A DNA stretch of 64,000 bases from the NCBI GenBank assembly GCA_023374045.1, contig CM041776.1, positions 144,153,296 through 144,217,295 on the forward strand, written 5' to 3'. The stretch is from Limonium bicolor (Eukaryota; Streptophyta; Magnoliopsida; Caryophyllales; Plumbaginaceae). A program made the translations under genes and the position numbers. The notes beneath the pieces are model-generated. The model was not told the origin of the DNA. It did no database searches and saw nothing but the letters and a program-made list of their open reading frames with translations. This document shows positions 60,098 through 64,000 of this stretch, one piece after another (the first letter of the stretch is position 1; every line of letters begins with the position of its first letter).

Positions 60098-61815
60098 TGA
60101 TAAGTGTGAAATATATCTATTTTTAGGGCTTTAATTCTTTCTATTTTTATAACAATTCATGTCATATTTCTCACTTATCTTTTATGTTTTTCAAATATTC
60201 ATGTTTAGATGAGAGCTGATGTATTTTATGTGTTAAATGCAGGAATATATATATACATTCGTGTGCCTGAATCAGCAAAGGAAGTCAATGACGGCTGCAA
60301 TATAAAAAGATGGCTATAGGATCGAAGCCTTTCTCTTCTGATTGAGTGGGCCGGCTTTTCAAAAAAATATAAAAGGGCTGCTATGAATGTTATAAGGCAC
60401 GGCAAGTTGAAAAGGAAAAAAGTCCACGTTGGACTTGCTGAAAAAGGAGGGCCGGTTGATTTGCTTGGAAAAAGAAGTCCACGGTTGGACTTGTTGCAAT
60501 TAAAAAAAGAAAGATCGGCTGTTCGAAATATCTGGTGAGTAGATAAAAAAAATGGAAGATAAAGAAATCAGAAGGGGCGCCGCTTTTTATATAAAGAGAG
60601 GAGATTCACGAATTGCCGGAGCCACACTGTAACTCCCAGAACTTCAAGAAAATCAGCGCCGTACTGCATTTGCCTCCCCTTGCCTTTGATTTGCCCAACA
60701 CCAGCCATCACCATCATCGCACTCTCATCATCACCACCATCCATACTCCCACCAATTCACGCCGAACTACCGCCCACCAAATTCGTTCACGCCTCCGTCC
60801 ATACTCATCATCATCTCTCGCAACCGACACCACCATAATCCCATACCATCACCAACTGTAACTTCCACCCACCAGTTCGACGACGGAGATAGCACAAAGC
60901 AGCAGTCCGGTGCAGAAACTGTTCTACTACAGATCGGAACAAGAGACCGAGGGTTTTCAGTAAACTGTTTCGTTTTGTTATTTTGTTTCGTGTTACATTC
61001 TTGTTTGTTACGTGACATTAATATTCGTTTCAATGTTTGTTTTTGTTTTCGAAATCATGAGTGAGTAGTTTAATTTTAGCTTCCCGAGTTGGGAAGCGAA
61101 ACTAATTCTTAACGATTATGTTATATTAATTTTTCCGTACAACTTTGTTTTTATAATTAGTTCGCTTCCTGTCCTTAATGTGTTTTAATTATCTGGCCAA
61201 TAATTAGAATAATTTTTGTAGTTTTCTAATCAACATGCGAGAGCTGAGATAGTAAACTAGACATAGGAAGTCGAACCCGATTAATGACTAGAAGCGTGAT
61301 CCCGCCTATAGGTTAATCGGACTCCCATAGAAACTGTTCTTTATGCGATTAGTTGTGTCCGGATTAGAGCATTAGCCTGCTGCTAGTTCTAGCAACTAGT
61401 TAGGATTCGTTAGACTTAGCCGTTGACGAATTATTTAAAGTTTCTGAGTGAATTATAAAAAAGTTAGGGAAGAGTTAATAATAAAATCTGAAGAATTAGG
61501 TGAGCAGAACAACTCGGGGAGCGCATTTTAATTATTAGATTTCCAAAACGTTATTTGTTTGAGTTTGCTTTGTTCGGTTAATTTGTTCTTTTAATTTCTT
61601 TGGTTATTTAAATTTGCTTAGACTAGTAAAATCCCTTTAAAAAGTGACAATTTCCTGTTTTATTAGTTTAGGTTAGTTTTCTCAATTAGGTTAATTTAAC
61701 TTGTTAGTTAATTGAAAGAGGTCCCTGAGTTCGACAACCCACTTAATCACTATACCCGCAAAACGATAGGTACACTGCCTAGGTAGAAGTATAGTCACAC
61801 ATATTTCTGCTAACA
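60098..61815 (+). mobile_element. Athila-like 5' LTR (about 1.72 kb)
   Basis: Placed from TGATAAGTGTG (60098), where the homology of E ends, to TGCTAACA (61815), six bases before the primer site. TG...CA ends and length fit the Athila lineage. A TATA box lies at 60588. The transcribed part includes a His/Thr/Ser-rich 82-codon frame (60613-60861) that I do not regard as a gene. Confidence 0.75.
60588..60595 (+). promoter_or_regulatory. TATA box of Athila-like LTR
   Basis: TATATAAA followed by GAGAGGAG, about 490 bases into the LTR; good core-promoter context. Confidence 0.75.
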
Positions 61816-61821
61816 AGTTTT

Positions 61822-61839
61822 TGGCGCCGTTGCCGGGGA
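61822..61839 (+). promoter_or_regulatory. Primer-binding site, tRNA-Asp type
   Basis: TGGCGCCGTTGCCGGGGA, the primer site complementary to the 3' end of tRNA-Asp used by Athila elements; a full 18-base match to the form I know. Confidence 0.9.
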
Positions 61840-62411
61840 CCTCTGGCACGGTTAATTAACAATTTTATTTATTTGATTGAGATTTTATTTTATTTTATTA
61901 TTTTTTTTAATTTTGTTTCTTTCCTACATCCGTATTAATTCTATTCGATCTGTTACGTTTTGAATATTATTTTTATTTTATTTTATTTTACTTTTACTTT
62001 TATTTATTCTTCTTTTAACTTCGTTGTGTTTAGTAGCTGCACTTTAGTTTTCTTGATTACGTCGGTATATATTTCTCTTCTCGATTTCTTTTTCTTTCCT
62101 CTGCTATTTTCCTTTCTTGATTACTTGATTTTGTTTTGTCTTGCATTATCTGCAACTTGTTTTTGTTTGCGGTAACTAGTCTTGGTTAGCATACAAAGTG
62201 GTTACTAGTCTTGAGTTAGATTTTGATATCTTTACCGTCATAATAATTTTGTACATTTTCTTTTATTTTATTTTACCACGGCATTGATTTTAGTTTAGTT
62301 TAGGAATTCATTAAGTTTCATTTTTCTTCTTATTTAGCATACGTGCGGTTACAGTAGGTAGTTAGTACCATTGTATTGATCCTGGTTTTAATTTTTGGTT
62401 AGTTATTATTA

Positions 62412-62443
<32 letters not shown>

Positions 62444-62456
62444 TTTGCAATTCGAC
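61840..62456 (+). other. Athila-like leader with (ATT)n microsatellite
   Basis: T-rich untranslated leader between primer site and gag. A TTA/ATT triplet run of about 35 bases lies at 62406-62443, just before the gag start. No gene is seen. Confidence 0.7.
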
Positions 62457-64000
62457 ATGGCTGACTGCACATTGAATGAGCATCAACAACCGTCAGTCGA
62501 GGGGAGACCTTCTGCTATTGTTCTCCCCGAAATCACACCAGCAGAGATGGAGGCCTGGCAGTTCAAGACTAGCTACATCACCACGTTGTTTCATCAAGGC
62601 CAGTTTAGTGGGGTCGATTCTGATGACGCTCCACATCACATCTCGAGGTTCTTAGACTTTTGCAATGCCTTCAACAAGACCGGGAACCTGAACCAGAGGA
62701 TTCGACTGCAATTGTTTCCCTACTCCTTGAAGGATGGAGCTTCCAGATGGCTAAGGAGTTTGCAGCCACGGAGTATCAATACCTGGGCGGAGCTAGCACG
62801 AAAGTTCTTGAACAAGTACTATCCACCATCCAAGACCAGAGAAAAGATTGGTGAGATTAATAGCTTTTGTCAGGAACCAGGTGAGTCGCTTTATGATTCA
62901 TGGGATAGGTTTAGAGAGCTTCAAATTTTATGCCCGCACCATGGTATGAGTGATAGGGATTTAGTATTGGCATTCTTTGGTGGTTTAAATGATGCAAATA
63001 AGCTTTTACTAAATTCTGCTTCTGGAGGCAATTTTATGAATAAGACAGGTGCAGCAGCAATTGAGCTCCTGGATTCGATGACCGCGAGCACCAGGCAGTG
63101 GTGCAAGAACAAGGGGAGAGGAGAAGCCAAGAAGGAAACCGGACTTTATCATTTGCCCCCACAGGATCATCTATCTGCTCAGTTGACCGCCATAGCAAAA
63201 GCAGTTGAGAAGCTCACTCTTGGTCAGACACAGCAAACGGTGAAGGCAGCAGCTACTTCTTCCCAATACCTGACACCTTGCTGTGATATTTGTGGAGGAG
63301 CCCACGAGACGTACAACTGCGAGGGACCCGGGTATGTCGGTAATCCAGAAGAGGTAAATTCTATAAACAACCGACCAGGTAACTCTTTTCCTAATGCTTA
63401 TGGTCAAAATAGTTGGAGAAATAATCAGCAGTCTCAGTGGCAAGGTAATGATCAGTTTATGGGCAATAATTCTTATAATCAGCATAATATACAATCTCAT
63501 AGACAGCAGGATCAAGCTCAAAATCCCCAGGAAGGAAATAGCAAGATCGAGAGCATGTTTGCAGAGTTGCTGAAACAGGGCCAGGCTACTAATTCCAGAA
63601 TTGCAGACTTGGAGGCCAAATTTATTGATCAAACATACATAAATCAGAGTGTAGAGAGGCAGTTGAGTCAAATGTCACAGCAGTTAGCACAAATGCAAGC
63701 AGGGTCTCTTCCAAATCAACCGAAACCAAACCCGGTAGAACATTGTAAATCAGTAACATTGGACGGTGAGAAGCGACCAAAACTTAGTGCTCCTGAAGCT
63801 GCAAAAGAAACTTTCATGGATGAAATTGTAGAAGTTGAGGACTCCAACAACAAAGTAGAAAAATCCAAGGAGGAGGAGTCTCCTGAAACTCAACCTACTT
63901 TATTTTCTTTTTCTGATTCTCGAATTGCATTAATAAAATCATTGCCATATCCTGTTCCAGTTTTAATGAGTGATTATGATAAGCAATTTGAGAAATTTCT
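62457..64000 (+). CDS. Athila-like gag (5' part, open to window end)
   Basis: ATG at 62457 (context GACATGGC) opens a frame of 514 codons with no stop before the window edge. The nucleocapsid-forming gag core has TPAEMEAWQFKTSYITTLF, RIRLQLFPYSLKDGASRWL, WAELARKFLNKYYP and LVLAFFGGLNDANKLLL, then GGNFMNKTGAAAIELLDSM, all typical of Athila gag. A zinc knuckle CDICGGAHETYNC (C-x2-C-x3-H-x4-C) follows at about residue 277-289, then an N/Q-rich stretch and a Gln-rich coiled coil. The frame probably continues into protease and RT. Intactness over 1.5 kb suggests a young copy. Confidence 0.9.
   Translation, partial: MADCTLNEHQQPSVEGRPSAIVLPEITPAEMEAWQFKTSYITTLFHQGQFSGVDSDDAPHHISRFLDFCNAFNKTGNLNQRIRLQLFPYSLKDGASRWLRSLQPRSINTWAELARKFLNKYYPPSKTREKIGEINSFCQEPGESLYDSWDRFRELQILCPHHGMSDRDLVLAFFGGLNDANKLLLNSASGGNFMNKTGAAAIELLDSMTASTRQWCKNKGRGEAKKETGLYHLPPQDHLSAQLTAIAKAVEKLTLGQTQQTVKAAATSSQYLTPCCDICGGAHETYNCEGPGYVGNPEEVNSINNRPGNSFPNAYGQNSWRNNQQSQWQGNDQFMGNNSYNQHNIQSHRQQDQAQNPQEGNSKIESMFAELLKQGQATNSRIADLEAKFIDQTYINQSVERQLSQMSQQLAQMQAGSLPNQPKPNPVEHCKSVTLDGEKRPKLSAPEAAKETFMDEIVEVEDSNNKVEKSKEEESPETQPTLFSFSDSRIALIKSLPYPVPVLMSDYDKQFEKF

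Larger units (their letters stand above)
60098..64000 (+). mobile_element. Athila-like Ty3 element, 5' part
   Basis: 5' LTR, tRNA-Asp-type primer site, leader and an open gag frame reaching the window end. The gag type and primer site are those of the Athila lineage. The 3' part lies outside the window, so completeness and target duplication cannot be judged. It is inserted in element E. Confidence 0.85.

Noticed and set aside
60613..60861. 82-codon His/Thr-rich frame in the Athila-like LTR
   Set aside because: Composition comes from CAC/ACC-type simple sequence in the transcribed LTR leader.

Overview
This is a window of a repeat-rich plant nuclear genome. It holds one intact single-copy gene, an LRR receptor kinase of the NIK/CIK group with eleven exons, surrounded by nested LTR retrotransposons. 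The tRNA-type primer-binding sites, polypurine tracts, Tat/Ogre-, Athila- and chromovirus-like architectures and the gene structure fit a eudicot with a large genome. The species cannot be told from this sequence.

Layout: 1-1004 is AT-rich and unassigned. 1005-2210 is a fragment of an Ogre-like element. 2211-8859 and 22462-23825 are copy A (+), an old large-LTR element, split by copy B (8860-22461, minus), an Ogre-like element that kept a broken gag but no pol. B itself carries a 4.76 kb solo LTR (13474-18230). At about 23.83 kb copy A is joined tail-to-tail to the 5' half of an oppositely oriented relative, copy C (23826-28300, minus). 28301-37031 is element D (minus), a broken Tat-like Ty3 element with gag, protease, RT, RNase H and integrase remnants, a 42-bp tandem array and an antisense coiled-coil reading frame. 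37746-41126 is the receptor kinase gene (minus). 42253-42777 is a foldback-type repeat and 43040-43539 an assembly gap. Then comes a broken minus-strand element E (43540-45394 and 59376-60097). Into E was inserted G (45400-59370), a structurally complete element with two 4.55-kb LTRs, a 5-bp target duplication and a 4.87-kb interior without recognisable proteins (a LARD-type non-autonomous element). An Athila-like element (60098 to the window end) was also inserted into E; its gag frame is open to the last base.

The kinase gene works on its own; nothing else here forms a pathway. The most unusual signal is in the LTRs. Four large LTRs at this locus, plus the second LTR of G, carry an array of three or four GC-rich hairpins spaced about 60-74 bp apart. 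The spacing is kept, but the palindrome differs from family member to family member. Related GTCCG/CGGAC or CCGGA palindromes occur in the LTRs of two unrelated lineages (B and D). All alignments were made by eye; boundaries marked 'about' are good to some tens of bases.
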